DNA of 64,000 nt from Jatrophihabitans endophyticus. Its GTDB lineage: Bacteria > Actinomycetota > Actinomycetes > Mycobacteriales > Jatrophihabitantaceae. The position numbers and the translations under genes were made by a program. How positions within the stretch are numbered: the first letter of the stretch is position 1; every line of letters begins with the position of its first letter. The notes beneath the pieces are model-generated. The model worked only from the letters and a program-made list of their open reading frames with translations, did not search any database and had not been told where the DNA came from. Of this stretch, positions 50,966-63,484 are shown piece after piece. The DNA is taken from contig NZ_FQVU01000001.1 of the NCBI RefSeq assembly GCF_900129455.1, positions 806,001 to 870,000 of the forward strand. The letters are read 5' to 3'.

Positions 50966-51889
50966 ATGACCGCCCCGCCGATCTCCCGCGACCCCGCCGC
51001 CGGGCGGATCGTCGTCGAGGGCCTGACCAAGCAGTTCCGCAGCGTGCGGGCGGTCGACCAGCTGAGCTTCACCGTGGAACCCGGTTCGGTCACCGGCTTC
51101 CTCGGCCCGAACGGCGCCGGCAAGACCACGACGCTGCGCATGGTGCTCGGCCTCGTCTCCCCGTCCGCCGGCAGCGCGACGATCGGAGGGCAGCCCTACC
51201 GGCAGCTCGCCGCGCCGTCGCACGCGGTGGGCGCGGCGCTCGAGGCGTCGTCGTTCCACCCGGCTCGCTCCGCCCGCAACCACCTGCGGGTGCTGTGCAT
51301 TGCGGCGGGCCTGCCGGTGGGGCGCGCCGACGAGCTGCTGGGCCTCGTCGGGCTCACCGACGCCGCACGGCGCAAGGTGCGCGGCTACTCGCTCGGCATG
51401 CGGCAGCGGCTCGGGCTGGCGCAGGCGCTGCTCGGCGACCCCGCGGTGCTGATCCTCGACGAGCCGGCCAACGGCCTCGACCCGGAGGGCATCCGCTGGC
51501 TGCGCGGGCTGCTGCGTCACCTCGCCGACGAGGGACGCACCGTGCTCGTGTCGAGTCATCAGCTGAACGAGGTCCAGGAGATCGCGGACCGGGTGGTCAT
51601 CCTCAGCCGGGGCCGGCTGGTCCGCCAGGGGACGATCGCCGAGCTGACGGCCGGCACCGACCGGGTGGTCGTCCGCTCCCCCGACCCGGCCCGCCTGCAC
51701 GAGGCGGTCGCGCGCGCCGGCGGGGACGTCACGCCGCTCGACGCCACCGGCATGCAGGTGCGCGGCCTCGACGCCGCACAGATCGGGCACGTCGCGTTCA
51801 CCGAGGGGATCGAGCTGCACGAGCTCTCCGCCCGACGAACCGATCTCGAAGACCTGTTCTTCGAGCTCACCGCAGGCGGCCCCCGATGA
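50966..51889 (+). CDS. ABC transporter ATP-binding protein
   Basis: The 307-residue ATPase has Walker A FLGPNGAGKTTTLRM, signature YSLGMRQRLGLAQALL, Walker B VLILDEPANGLDP and the H-loop VLVSSHQ. It belongs to the drug/antibiotic-export (CcmA-like) type with a C-terminal extension. The ATG at 50966 has a GGTGGG ribosome site at suitable distance; an upstream ATG at 50957 would have none. The stop overlaps the permease start. Confidence 0.9.
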   Translation: MTAPPISRDPAAGRIVVEGLTKQFRSVRAVDQLSFTVEPGSVTGFLGPNGAGKTTTLRMVLGLVSPSAGSATIGGQPYRQLAAPSHAVGAALEASSFHPARSARNHLRVLCIAAGLPVGRADELLGLVGLTDAARRKVRGYSLGMRQRLGLAQALLGDPAVLILDEPANGLDPEGIRWLRGLLRHLADEGRTVLVSSHQLNEVQEIADRVVILSRGRLVRQGTIAELTAGTDRVVVRSPDPARLHEAVARAGGDVTPLDATGMQVRGLDAAQIGHVAFTEGIELHELSARRTDLEDLFFELTAGGPR

Positions 51890-52641
51890 TCCGCCTGATC
51901 CGCGCCGAGCTGCTCAAGCTGCGCACCACCCAGGTCTGGTTCTGGCTGCTGCTGGCCACCGTGGCCGTGAGCGTCCTGCTGGTGGTCGCGCAGATCGCGC
52001 CGTCCGACGGTGTCCGAGACGCGAGCCAGGTCCCCGACCTCTTCTCCTCCGCCGCGAACGGCTACGTCGTCGTCTTCGTGCTGGGCGTCCTCGGCATCAC
52101 GACCGAGTTCCGCTACCAGACGATCACGCCGACGGTGCTCATCACGCCGTCGCGTTGGGCCGTCGTCACCGCGAAGATGATCACCTACGCGCTGGTCGGG
52201 ATCGTCTACGCGTTGGCCGCCACGCTGGCCGAGCTCGTGGTCGCGGTGCCGTGGCTCGCGGCCGAGGACGTCGATGTCGACTTCGGCAACGGCGACGTGC
52301 AGCACGCGGTCGTCGGGGTCTTCGCCGTGCTGGCGCTCTTCGGCATCGTGGGCCTGGGCATCGGGGCGCTGCTGCGCAACCAGATCGTGGCCGTCGTCGT
52401 CGGCATCGTCTACCTGATCGTGCTGCAGCCGATCATCTCGGCCGTCCCCGGCCTCAAGCAGATCTTCCCGTACACGCCCGGTGGTGCGGTGATCTCGATC
52501 CTGCACACCGGGGGCGGCGACGCCACGATCGGCAACCTGACCCTGCTGCCGACCGCCGGCGGCGTGGTCGCCCTGCTGCTGTGGGCCTTCGTCCCCGCCG
52601 TGCTCGGTGCGCAGTTCACGCTGACCCGCGACATCACCTGA
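51886..52641 (+). CDS. ABC transporter permease
   Basis: The 251-residue membrane protein (ABC2 type, six spans) begins MIRLIRAELLKLRTTQVWFW, the typical start of such permeases, and has FRYQTITPTVLITPSRW between spans 2 and 3. It pairs with the ATPase just upstream (ATGA overlap). The exported substrate is not known. Confidence 0.88.
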   Translation: MIRLIRAELLKLRTTQVWFWLLLATVAVSVLLVVAQIAPSDGVRDASQVPDLFSSAANGYVVVFVLGVLGITTEFRYQTITPTVLITPSRWAVVTAKMITYALVGIVYALAATLAELVVAVPWLAAEDVDVDFGNGDVQHAVVGVFAVLALFGIVGLGIGALLRNQIVAVVVGIVYLIVLQPIISAVPGLKQIFPYTPGGAVISILHTGGGDATIGNLTLLPTAGGVVALLLWAFVPAVLGAQFTLTRDIT

Positions 52642-52765
52642 CGTCGAACGTCGTGTCGGGCACACCGTCCGCGCGTGCGCATGCCCGGACCAGGCGTAAC
52701 GCGTAATGTCACGGGTACAGCCGGTGCACGGGAACCAGACACGCCAGATTGAGGACGGCCGAGAC

Positions 52766-56590
<3,825 letters not shown>

Positions 56591-56601
56591 GGACGGCACC
56601 G

Positions 56602-56778
56602 GTGTACTTCACCGATCGCGGCATCGAGGAGCTCGTGTCGCGCCGGGGCGACGAGCAGGTCAGCGTCGCGTGGCTCGGCGACCGGCTGCAGAGCTTCGTC
56701 GACCAGCACCCGGAGTTCGAGACGGCGATCGACCGGCTCGCCACCTGGCTCGCCCGCGACGACGAGGAGGACGAGTAG
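56602..56778 (+). CDS. small DUF6104-like protein
   Basis: The 58-residue protein (GTG start at 56602) reads YFTDRGIEELVSRRGDEQVSVAWLGDRLQSFVDQHPEFE with an acidic end. It matches the actinobacterial DUF6104 family found downstream of kgd. Function unknown. It overlaps the end of the convergent YczE gene. Confidence 0.78.
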   Translation: MYFTDRGIEELVSRRGDEQVSVAWLGDRLQSFVDQHPEFETAIDRLATWLARDDEEDE

Positions 56779-57427
56779 CGGCCGCGCGCCCGGGCTCGCG
56801 GACGTCGAACAGCGGCAGGAAGAACTGCGTCAGCGGCCCGATCGCGAGTGCGAACAGCACCGTCCCCACGCCGACCGTCCCACCGAGCAGCCAGCCCACC
56901 ACGAGCACGGTGAGCTCCAGCCCGGTGCGCACCAGCCGGATCGAGCGGCCGGTACGGCGGGCCAGCCCCGTCATCAGCCCGTCGCGAGGTCCGGGGCCGA
57001 GGTTGGCGCCGATGTACATGCCGGTGGCCACGCCGAGTGCGACGATGCCGCCGAGCAGCTCGCCCCATCGCACCCACAGCGGGGCATGGGCGGGCAGCAG
57101 CTCGAGCGACACGTTCACCGAGACGCCGACGAGCACCGCGTTGCTGATCGTGCCGAGCCCGGGTCGCTGCCGCAGCGGGATCCAGAACAGCAGCACCACC
57201 GCGCTCATGACGATGGTGACCGTGCCGATCGCCAGCCCGACACGCTCGCTGATGCCCTGGTGCAGCACGTCCCAGGGATCGAGGCCGAGCCGGGCGCGGA
57301 CGAACATCGCGCACGCCAGGCCGTAGAGCCACAGCCCGAGGTAGAGCTGGACGAGGCGTCGGGGCAGCCGGCGCGGGCGGACGCTCCTCGACGCCGGTCC
57401 GCGCGGCGCGGGTGGCACGGGTGGCAC
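56660..57427 (-). CDS. YczE/YyaS/YitT-like membrane protein
   Basis: The protein of 255 residues has five or six membrane spans and the family signature ARLGLDPWDVLHQGISERVGLAIGT and GANLGPGPRDGLMTGLARRTG. YczE members are membrane proteins needed for some secondary-metabolite synthesis in Bacillus; their activity is unclear. The basic C-terminal tail beyond FFLPLFDV overlaps the DUF6104 gene and may not be functional. The start lies 5 bp after the malic enzyme stop, so they share a transcript. Confidence 0.85.
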   Translation of the reverse strand: MPPVPPAPRGPASRSVRPRRLPRRLVQLYLGLWLYGLACAMFVRARLGLDPWDVLHQGISERVGLAIGTVTIVMSAVVLLFWIPLRQRPGLGTISNAVLVGVSVNVSLELLPAHAPLWVRWGELLGGIVALGVATGMYIGANLGPGPRDGLMTGLARRTGRSIRLVRTGLELTVLVVGWLLGGTVGVGTVLFALAIGPLTQFFLPLFDVREPGRAAATRPPRRRGRARWRAGRSPSRTPGAGRRSSAAGRRATRR

Positions 57428-57432
57428 GGGCG

Positions 57433-58605
57433 TCAGCTCGGCGCCGCGAGCGCGACCCCGTCGACGACCGCCTGCCGGGCCACGGCGGCGGCCACCGCCG
57501 GGGCCACCCGGGCGTCGAACGGGGTCGGCACGATGTACTGCGGCGTGAGCGCCTCGGCGACGACGTCACCGAGCGCCGTCGCCGCCGCCAGCTTCATGCC
57601 CTCGGTGATGGCGGTGGCGCCGGCGTCGAACGCGCCGGCGAACACGCCCGGGAAGGCCAGGACGTTGTTGATCTGGTTGGGGTAGTCGCTGCGCCCGGTG
57701 GCGACGACCGCGGCGTAGCGGTGCGCGACCTCGGGGTCGACCTCCGGGCGAGGGTTGGCCAGCGCGAACACGATCGATCCGGGCGCCATCCGCTTGACCG
57801 CGTCCTCCTCGACCAGCCCGGCACTGAGCCCGAGGAACACGTCGGCGTCGACGAGGGCGTCGGCGAGCGATCCGGTGAGCCCGGCCCGGTTGGTCGTCGC
57901 GGCGAGCTCGGCCTTGACCGGTGTGAGGTCGGCCCGCCCGCCGTGGACGATGCCCTTGGAGTCGGCGACGGCGATGTCGCCGATCCCGGCCGCCAGCAGG
58001 ATCTTCGTGCAGGCGACACCGGCAGCGCCGGCGCCGGAGACCACGACCCGGAGGTCCGCCAGCGTGCGCCCGGTGACGGTCGCCGCGTTGCGCAGCGCGG
58101 CGAGCGTGACGATCGCGGTGCCGTGCTGGTCGTCGTGGAAGACCGGGATATCGAGCCGGTCGCGCAGCCGTGCCTCGATCTCGAAGCAGCGCGGCGCGGA
58201 GATGTCCTCGAGGTTGATGCCGCCGAAGGACGGCGCGATGCGCTCGACGGTCTCGACGATCTCGTCGGCGTCGGTGGTCGACAGCACGACCGGGACGGCG
58301 TTGAGCCCGGCGAACTCGCTGAACAGCGCCGCCTTGCCCTCCATCACCGGCAGCGCCGCGGCCGGGCCGATGTTGCCGAGACCGAGGACGGCCGTCCCGT
58401 CGCTGACGACCGCGACGAGGCGCGAGCGCCACGTGTAGTCGCGGGCGCGGGCCTCGTCCTCGGCGATCACCGAGCAGACCTCGGCCACGCCCGGCGTGTA
58501 GGCCAGCGAGAGCGATTCGCGGTCGACGAGCGGCAGCGTGCTCGCCAGCCGCAGCTTGCCGCCCTCGTGCGCACGGAACACCGCATCCTGCGGATCGAAC
58601 CCCAC
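57433..58605 (-). CDS. NAD-dependent malic enzyme
   Basis: From the GTG at 58605, with AGGAG 7 nt upstream, the product is 390 residues. Marks are [13 protein letters not shown] (catalytic Tyr), [30 protein letters not shown], the cofactor site [16 protein letters not shown], and the end [20 protein letters not shown]. It oxidatively decarboxylates malate to pyruvate. The longer frame to 58842 adds a low-complexity extension with poor ribosome site. It faces the S53 peptidase gene. Confidence 0.92.
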   Translation of the reverse strand: MGFDPQDAVFRAHEGGKLRLASTLPLVDRESLSLAYTPGVAEVCSVIAEDEARARDYTWRSRLVAVVSDGTAVLGLGNIGPAAALPVMEGKAALFSEFAGLNAVPVVLSTTDADEIVETVERIAPSFGGINLEDISAPRCFEIEARLRDRLDIPVFHDDQHGTAIVTLAALRNAATVTGRTLADLRVVVSGAGAAGVACTKILLAAGIGDIAVADSKGIVHGGRADLTPVKAELAATTNRAGLTGSLADALVDADVFLGLSAGLVEEDAVKRMAPGSIVFALANPRPEVDPEVAHRYAAVVATGRSDYPNQINNVLAFPGVFAGAFDAGATAITEGMKLAAATALGDVVAEALTPQYIVPTPFDARVAPAVAAAVARQAVVDGVALAAPS

Positions 58606-58873
58606 CTGCTGCTCCTGCTCGAACGTCTGGATCCTTGCGCCAGTCCGGTGCGGTGCGGCCAGGTTGCGGCCGCGCCGTGAACGGCTACGGGGTTCGCCCG
58701 TCGCATTCAGTCTGTCACGCGGCTCCGCGCGGCCGGACACGCCCGATTTCTCCGGTTCTGTCTGGACGTACCCGATTCCACCGGGCACGATATGCCCACA
58801 TTCATCACCGACGCACAGCGAAAGGGCTTGCTCCGCCCCCATCCGTCGCCCTCAACCCGAGGAGACCCCGCAC

Positions 58874-60112
58874 ATGATCCGAACCACGTCCCCGACGAGG
58901 CGACTCGTCGTCGCACTCGCCGCCGGTGCGAGCACCGTCGCGGCCACCGCCGCCGCCCTCGCCACCCCTGCCACGGCCTCACCCGCACCCTCGGCCGCGC
59001 CGGCGGCCGGCACCCGTGTCCCCGCCGCCCAGTTCGCGGCCAAGGCCCACGGCAACGAGCGCACGTGCGCCACGGCCGCCGCCGGGTACGCCGCCTGTCT
59101 GGCGCGCGTCGTCACCGACCGGGCCGGCAAGCCGCTGGCCACGAGCACGCCGGCCGGGTACGGCCCGGCCGACCTCAGCTCGGCGTACAAGCTCGCGGGG
59201 ACGTCGAGCGGCGGCAAGACCGTCGCGATCGTCGACGCCTACGACGCGCCCACCGCCGAGGCGGACCTCAAGGTCTACCGCGCCCAGTACGGCCTGCCCG
59301 CGTGCACCAAGGCCAACGGCTGCTTCACCAAGGTCAACCAGAGCGGCGGCAGCTCGCTGCCGGCGGCCGACGCCGGCTGGGCCACCGAGATCAGCCTGGA
59401 CCTCGACATGGTGTCGGCGGCGTGCCCCGACTGCAAGATCCTGCTCGTCGAGGCCAACTCGCCGTCGTTCGCCAACCTCGGGGCCGCCGTGAACTACGCC
59501 GCGTCGCGGGGTGTCGCCGCGATCAGCAACAGCTACGGCGGCAGCGACTCGAGCGCGACGTCGGCCTACGACCACCCCGGCATCGCCATCACCGCCTCGA
59601 CCGGGGACGCCGGGTACGAGGTCGAGTCGCCGGCCAGCTTCAAGGGCGTGGTCGCGGTGGGCGGCACCAGCCTGAGCACGTCGTCGAACGCGCGCGGCTG
59701 GACCGAGAAGGCGTGGAGCGGCGCGGGCAGCGGCTGCTCGACCATCAACGCGAAGCCCAGTTGGCAGACGAGCGCGACCAGCTGCTCGAAGAAGGCCACG
59801 GCGGACGTCTCCGCGGTGGCCGACCCCAACACCGGCGTCGCGGTCTACGACTCGACGCCCTACGAGGGCAGCTCGGGCTGGCAGGTCTACGGCGGCACCA
59901 GTGCCTCCGCACCGATCATCGCGAGCGTCTACGCCCTCGGCGGGAACCTGTCCGGTTATCCGGCGTCCTACACCTGGGCGCACAGCAGCGCGCTGAACGA
60001 CGTCACCAGCGGGTCGAACGGCTCGTGCACGACGACGAAGTGGTGCACCGCCGGCACCGGCTGGGACGGTCCGACCGGGCTCGGCACCCCCAACGGGGTG
60101 AGCGCCTTCTAG
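58874..60112 (+). CDS. secreted sedolisin-like (S53) peptidase
   Basis: The 412-residue precursor has a signal peptide (about 1-35, ending ATPATASPA) and a short pre-region, then a subtilisin-like fold. EISLDLDMVSAACP supplies the Glu and Asp of the S53 triad, and YGGTSASAPIIASVYA the Ser. The segment SNSYGGSDSS carries the oxyanion Asp-like site of this family. Unlike classical S53 enzymes the prodomain is very short, suggesting a subgroup. Four pairs of Cys point to export. The gene ends at CTAG, shared with the convergent sodX. Confidence 0.88.
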   Translation: MIRTTSPTRRLVVALAAGASTVAATAAALATPATASPAPSAAPAAGTRVPAAQFAAKAHGNERTCATAAAGYAACLARVVTDRAGKPLATSTPAGYGPADLSSAYKLAGTSSGGKTVAIVDAYDAPTAEADLKVYRAQYGLPACTKANGCFTKVNQSGGSSLPAADAGWATEISLDLDMVSAACPDCKILLVEANSPSFANLGAAVNYAASRGVAAISNSYGGSDSSATSAYDHPGIAITASTGDAGYEVESPASFKGVVAVGGTSLSTSSNARGWTEKAWSGAGSGCSTINAKPSWQTSATSCSKKATADVSAVADPNTGVAVYDSTPYEGSSGWQVYGGTSASAPIIASVYALGGNLSGYPASYTWAHSSALNDVTSGSNGSCTTTKWCTAGTGWDGPTGLGTPNGVSAF

Positions 60113-60465
60113 CGGCCGCGCGACGACTCCGGCTCACCGGGCCGGTCGCGACGGACGATCCGTCGTGGCCGGCCCGGTGCCAGTCGGAGCACGACCCGCC
60201 CCTCGACGTCGGCGACGCCGTGGGTGTCGCTGTCGCCGCCGGCGAACGGGTTGTCCGAGGCCAGCCACCAGCCCGCACCGGTCCGACGGACGGCGCGCTT
60301 GACGACGAGCCGGTCGGGCAGGTCGCGGAACCGCGCGAGCACGACGTCGCCCGCCGCGACCCGGCGCGGGCCGACCGCGACCACCAGGTCGCCGGAGCGC
60401 AGCGTCGGCACCATGGACGGCCCCGAGACCAGCACCCGGCGCCACGGCCAACGACGTCTTCTCAC
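60109..60465 (-). CDS. sodX: nickel superoxide dismutase maturation peptidase (S26)
   Basis: From the GTG at 60465 the product has 118 residues. It has the S26 signal-peptidase motif VSGPSMVPTLRSGDLVV (Ser nucleophile), the general base Lys in LVVKRAVR, and the later SDNPFAGGDSDTHG region. It trims the N-terminal propeptide of SodN, exposing His1. It is divergent from sodN with a 91-bp gap, the usual pairing. An earlier start at 60534 is open but less fitting. Confidence 0.88.
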   Translation of the reverse strand: MRRRRWPWRRVLVSGPSMVPTLRSGDLVVAVGPRRVAAGDVVLARFRDLPDRLVVKRAVRRTGAGWWLASDNPFAGGDSDTHGVADVEGRVVLRLAPGRPRRIVRRDRPGEPESSRGR

Positions 60466-60556
60466 CTGATAACCGCAGCCTTCGGACGGGCAGTGTGCCA
60501 GGAGTAGGGTCGAAATCGTCCCGGCTCTTCGCAACGATCCTGGAGGTCACAAGGCT

Positions 60557-60964
60557 ATGCGCCTGCTCCGCACCACGACCGCGACCACCGTCGCACACGC
60601 GCACTGCGACCTGCCCTGCGGCGTCTACGACCCCGCGCAGGCCCGTATCGAGGCCGAGTCGGTCAAGGCCATCATGGAGAAGTACCAGGGCAACGACGAC
60701 CCGGTCTTCCGCACCCGCGCGCTCATCATCAAGGAACAGCGTGCCGAGCTCGTGAAGCACCACCTCTGGGTGCTGTGGACCGACTACTTCAAGCCCCCGC
60801 ACTTCGAGAAGTACCCGCAGCTGCACGAGCTGTTCAACAAGGCCACCAAGGCCGCCGGCGCCGCGGGCGGCAAGGGCGAGGTCGACCCCGCCAAGGGCGA
60901 CGAGCTCCTCGGGCTGATCCAGGAGATCGACACGATCTTCTGGGAGACGAAGCAGGCGTCCTGA
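60557..60964 (+). CDS. sodN: nickel superoxide dismutase
   Basis: The 135-residue protein shows the Ni-SOD hook HCDLPCGVYDP at residues 16-26, after a 15-residue propeptide (MRLLRTTTATTVAHA). After SodX cleavage, His1, Cys2 and Cys6 bind nickel. The rest forms the four-helix bundle of the hexameric enzyme (FRTRALIIKEQRAELVKHHLWVLWTDYFKPPHFEKYP). It removes superoxide in the cytoplasm. A GGAGG ribosome site lies 10 nt upstream. Expression is probably nickel-controlled, as in Streptomyces. Confidence 0.96.
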   Translation: MRLLRTTTATTVAHAHCDLPCGVYDPAQARIEAESVKAIMEKYQGNDDPVFRTRALIIKEQRAELVKHHLWVLWTDYFKPPHFEKYPQLHELFNKATKAAGAAGGKGEVDPAKGDELLGLIQEIDTIFWETKQAS

Positions 60965-60983
60965 CGCCACCGGGAGTACACGC

Positions 60984-61640
60984 GTGACCACGCCGAAGGC
61001 CGGCTCCGACCAGGAGCCGGCCTTCGACTCCTATCCCGTCCGCGGTCTGGCCGACGACGCCGAGGTCTGGCTCGTCCGCCACGGCGAGACCGAGTGGAGC
61101 AAGTCCGGGCAGCACACCGGGACCACCGACATCCCCCTGACCGAGGACGGCGAGCGGCAGGCCGCTGCCCTGCGGGCGCTGCTCGCCGACGTCGACCCGG
61201 TACTCGTGCTCGCCAGCCCGCGCAGCCGCGCCGTCGAGACCGCCCGCCTCGCCGGGCTGACGGTCGACGAGACCGTCGAGGACCTCGGCGAGTGGAACTA
61301 CGGCGACTACGAGGGCCGCACGACCCCGGACATCCGCCGCGAGGTGCCGGGCTGGACTATCTGGTCGCACGGCTGCCCGGGCGGCGAGGCCCCCGCCCAG
61401 GTGCAGGCCCGCGCCGACCGCGTGCTGCGCCGCGTCGCCGAGCGGGTCGGCGACGGCCCGGTCGTGCTCGTCGGCCACGGCCACTTCAGCCGTGCACTGG
61501 GCGCACGCTGGATTGGGCTGCCGGTCACCGGCGGCGCCAACCTGCTGCTGAGCACGGCCACCACGTCGGTGCTCGGCGCCCAGTACGGCACCCCTACGCT
61601 GCGGTACTGGAACCTGCCCAACCCCACCACCCAGAGCTGA
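60984..61640 (+). CDS. histidine phosphatase family protein
   Basis: The 218-residue protein has the RHG motif LVRHGETEWS, the second Arg in ASPRSRAVETA, and VLVGHGHFSRALGARW with the second catalytic His. The family includes acid phosphatases and phosphoglycerate mutase-like enzymes; the substrate is unknown. It is 19 bp downstream of sodN and 29 bp upstream of the anti-sigma gene; the three may form one operon. Confidence 0.9.
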   Translation: MTTPKAGSDQEPAFDSYPVRGLADDAEVWLVRHGETEWSKSGQHTGTTDIPLTEDGERQAAALRALLADVDPVLVLASPRSRAVETARLAGLTVDETVEDLGEWNYGDYEGRTTPDIRREVPGWTIWSHGCPGGEAPAQVQARADRVLRRVAERVGDGPVVLVGHGHFSRALGARWIGLPVTGGANLLLSTATTSVLGAQYGTPTLRYWNLPNPTTQS

Positions 61641-61669
61641 CCACCGCCGCACACAGAGCCGAGGAGCCC

Positions 61670-62068
61670 ATGACGACCCCGGAACAGGTTGGAACCGACG
61701 TCGACGTCATCGAGGTGCGCACGCCCGCCGACGTCGCCTACGTGTCCACCCTGCGCTTGACCGCGGCCAGCCTCGCCTCCCGCTGCGATCTCACGATCGA
61801 CGACATCGAGGACCTCCGGCTCGCCGTCGACGAGGCGTGCGCGCTGCTGCTGCCGCACGCCACCGTCTCGTCCCCGCTCGACGCGCGCTTCGAGGTCGGT
61901 GCCGGCGAGCTGCGGGTCCACACCAGCGTCGCGACGTCCGGCCCCGCCGACCCCGACCGCGACGGGTTCGCCTGGACGGTCCTCGGGGCGCTGGCCACCG
62001 CCGTGGACGTCGACGCCGGGGCCGACCGGCTCACCATCACGGTGGCCAAGAAGCGCGAGCCGCAGTGA
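61670..62068 (+). CDS. RsbW-like anti-sigma factor (GHKL type)
   Basis: The 132-residue protein has the reduced HATPase/RsbW fold: LRLTAASLASRCDLTIDDIEDLRLAVDEACALLL includes the N-box (DEAC). Such proteins bind and hold a SigB/SigF-type sigma factor and are released by an anti-anti-sigma partner. The partner is not in the window. Its stop overlaps the sigma-factor GTG start (GTGA), a direct sign of pairing. Confidence 0.88.
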   Translation: MTTPEQVGTDVDVIEVRTPADVAYVSTLRLTAASLASRCDLTIDDIEDLRLAVDEACALLLPHATVSSPLDARFEVGAGELRVHTSVATSGPADPDRDGFAWTVLGALATAVDVDAGADRLTITVAKKREPQ

Positions 62069-62880
62069 CGGCTTCGACCGGCAACCAGCGACCGAGCCGG
62101 GACCACGGCCAGGCCGCGAAGCTCCTCGCCGAGCTGCACGAGCTCCCCGAGGACAGCCCGCGTCGCCGCACCCTGCGCGACCGGCTCGTCGAGCAGCACA
62201 TGCCGCTCGTCGTGTACCTCGCCCGCCGCTTCTCCGGCCGCAACGAGCCGATGAACGACCTCGTCCAGGTCGGGGCGATCGGCCTGATCAAGGCGATCGA
62301 CCGCTTCGACCCCGAACGCAAGCTCGAGTTCTCGACCTACGCGACGCCGACCATCCTCGGCGAGATCAAGCGCCACTTCCGCGACACCGGCTGGCTCATC
62401 CACGTGCCCCGCCGGGCGCAGGAGCTGCAGACGACGCTCAACGCCGCCCGCGCCGATCTCAGCCAGGAGCTCGGTCGCGCCCCCACGGTCAAGGAGATCT
62501 CCGAACGCATCGAGGTGGACGAGGACACCGTCCTCGAGGCCCTCGACGCGGCCCGGGCGTACTCCGGCGTGCCCATCGACGTCCTCGCCGCACCGGGTGA
62601 GAACGTGCCCGAGCACCCGATGCTTGGCATCATCGACGAGGGCTTCGACCAGGTCGAGCAGCGCGCGATGCTGCGCAAGGTCATCGCCAACCTGCCCGAG
62701 GCCGAGCGCGAGATCCTGCTGCTGCGCTTCATCGCGAACAAGACGCAGACCGAGATCGCGGCCATCGTGGGCGTCTCGCAGATGCAGGTGTCGCGCCTCG
62801 TGGCCCGCGGGCTGCGCCGGCTGCGCGAGAGCCTGGGTGCCCCCGAGCCGCCGACCGAGCCGCGACGCCGCAAGAGCTGA
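62065..62880 (+). CDS. SigF/SigB-type general stress sigma factor
   Basis: The 271-residue protein shows sigma-70 region 2 (YLARRFSGRNEPMNDLVQVGAIGLIKAIDRFDPERKLEFSTYATPTILGEIKRHFRD), region 3 and region 4 (LPEAEREILLLRFIANKTQTEIAAIVGVSQMQVSRL). The lack of region 1.1 and the length fit group 3 stress sigma factors. It is released from the RsbW-like protein under stress. It could drive the PRC/Holin-X/DUF3618 stress operons in this window, but I could not find a clear GTTT/GGGTAT promoter before them. A perfect palindrome terminates the transcript. Confidence 0.93.
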   Translation: MTASTGNQRPSRDHGQAAKLLAELHELPEDSPRRRTLRDRLVEQHMPLVVYLARRFSGRNEPMNDLVQVGAIGLIKAIDRFDPERKLEFSTYATPTILGEIKRHFRDTGWLIHVPRRAQELQTTLNAARADLSQELGRAPTVKEISERIEVDEDTVLEALDAARAYSGVPIDVLAAPGENVPEHPMLGIIDEGFDQVEQRAMLRKVIANLPEAEREILLLRFIANKTQTEIAAIVGVSQMQVSRLVARGLRRLRESLGAPEPPTEPRRRKS

Positions 62881-62889
62881 CGCCCGCCT

Positions 62890-62947
62890 CCCCCCGCTTT
62901 TGGCGGCTGAGCGCAGCATGCTGCGCTCAGCCGCCAAAAGCGGGGGG
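62890..62947. terminator. perfect 58-bp palindrome, terminator
   Basis: Two arms of 29 bp (62890-62918 and 62919-62947) are exact reverse complements with no loop, beginning with a run of six C and a CTTTTGGCGG core. It lies just after the sigma-factor stop (62880) and just before the end of the convergent membrane gene (62959). It probably terminates both. Confidence 0.75.
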
Positions 62948-62958
62948 TGGGGTGGTCC

Positions 62959-63390
62959 TCAGTCCGGCGGGACGCGGTCCAGCGCCTCGCGGGCAGGGGG
63001 CGTGAACAGCAGGTAGAGGACGGCGAGCGCGGCGACCAGGATCGGTCCGCCCCAGAGGACGCGGCTGGCCTGGAAGGCGAGGCTGTACGCCACCGGCAGC
63101 GCCAGCAGCTGGATCACCACCATGGGCGTGCGCGCGGCCGGACGCAGCAGCTGCAGCGACCGGGCGCCGAGCAGCAGCGCCGCTGCCCCGCCGTAGGCCA
63201 TGAGTGCGCCGAGCAGGCTGCGCAGCACGCCGCCGGGATGGCCGAAGATCGTGCCGTAGACGAGGAAGGTCCCCGCCGCGACGAGGCCGAGGGCCTCCAG
63301 CCCGAGGATCGCGCAGGCGACCCGGATCGGTGACGGCACCGGATCGGGCGTCCCGGCGACGTCGTCCGGTCCGCCGTCCGCCTCGCTCAC
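62959..63390 (-). CDS. four-span membrane protein of unknown function
   Basis: The 143-residue protein has four hydrophobic segments (VACAILGLEALGLVAAGTFLVYGTIF, LLGALMAYGGAAALLLGARS, MVVIQLLALPVAYSLAF, GGPILVAALAVLYLLF) and acidic ends. No family is assigned. It is divergent from the diacylglycerol kinase-like gene at 63485. Confidence 0.75.
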   Translation of the reverse strand: MSEADGGPDDVAGTPDPVPSPIRVACAILGLEALGLVAAGTFLVYGTIFGHPGGVLRSLLGALMAYGGAAALLLGARSLQLLRPAARTPMVVIQLLALPVAYSLAFQASRVLWGGPILVAALAVLYLLFTPPAREALDRVPPD

Positions 63391-63484
63391 CGAATCAGCC
63401 TAGCGACGCCGCTGCCGCCGTTCGGAGCACCCTCGCCCCGTCGGGCCGGGCCGCGCCCGCGCGGGGTCAGTAGGCTGGCCGACC

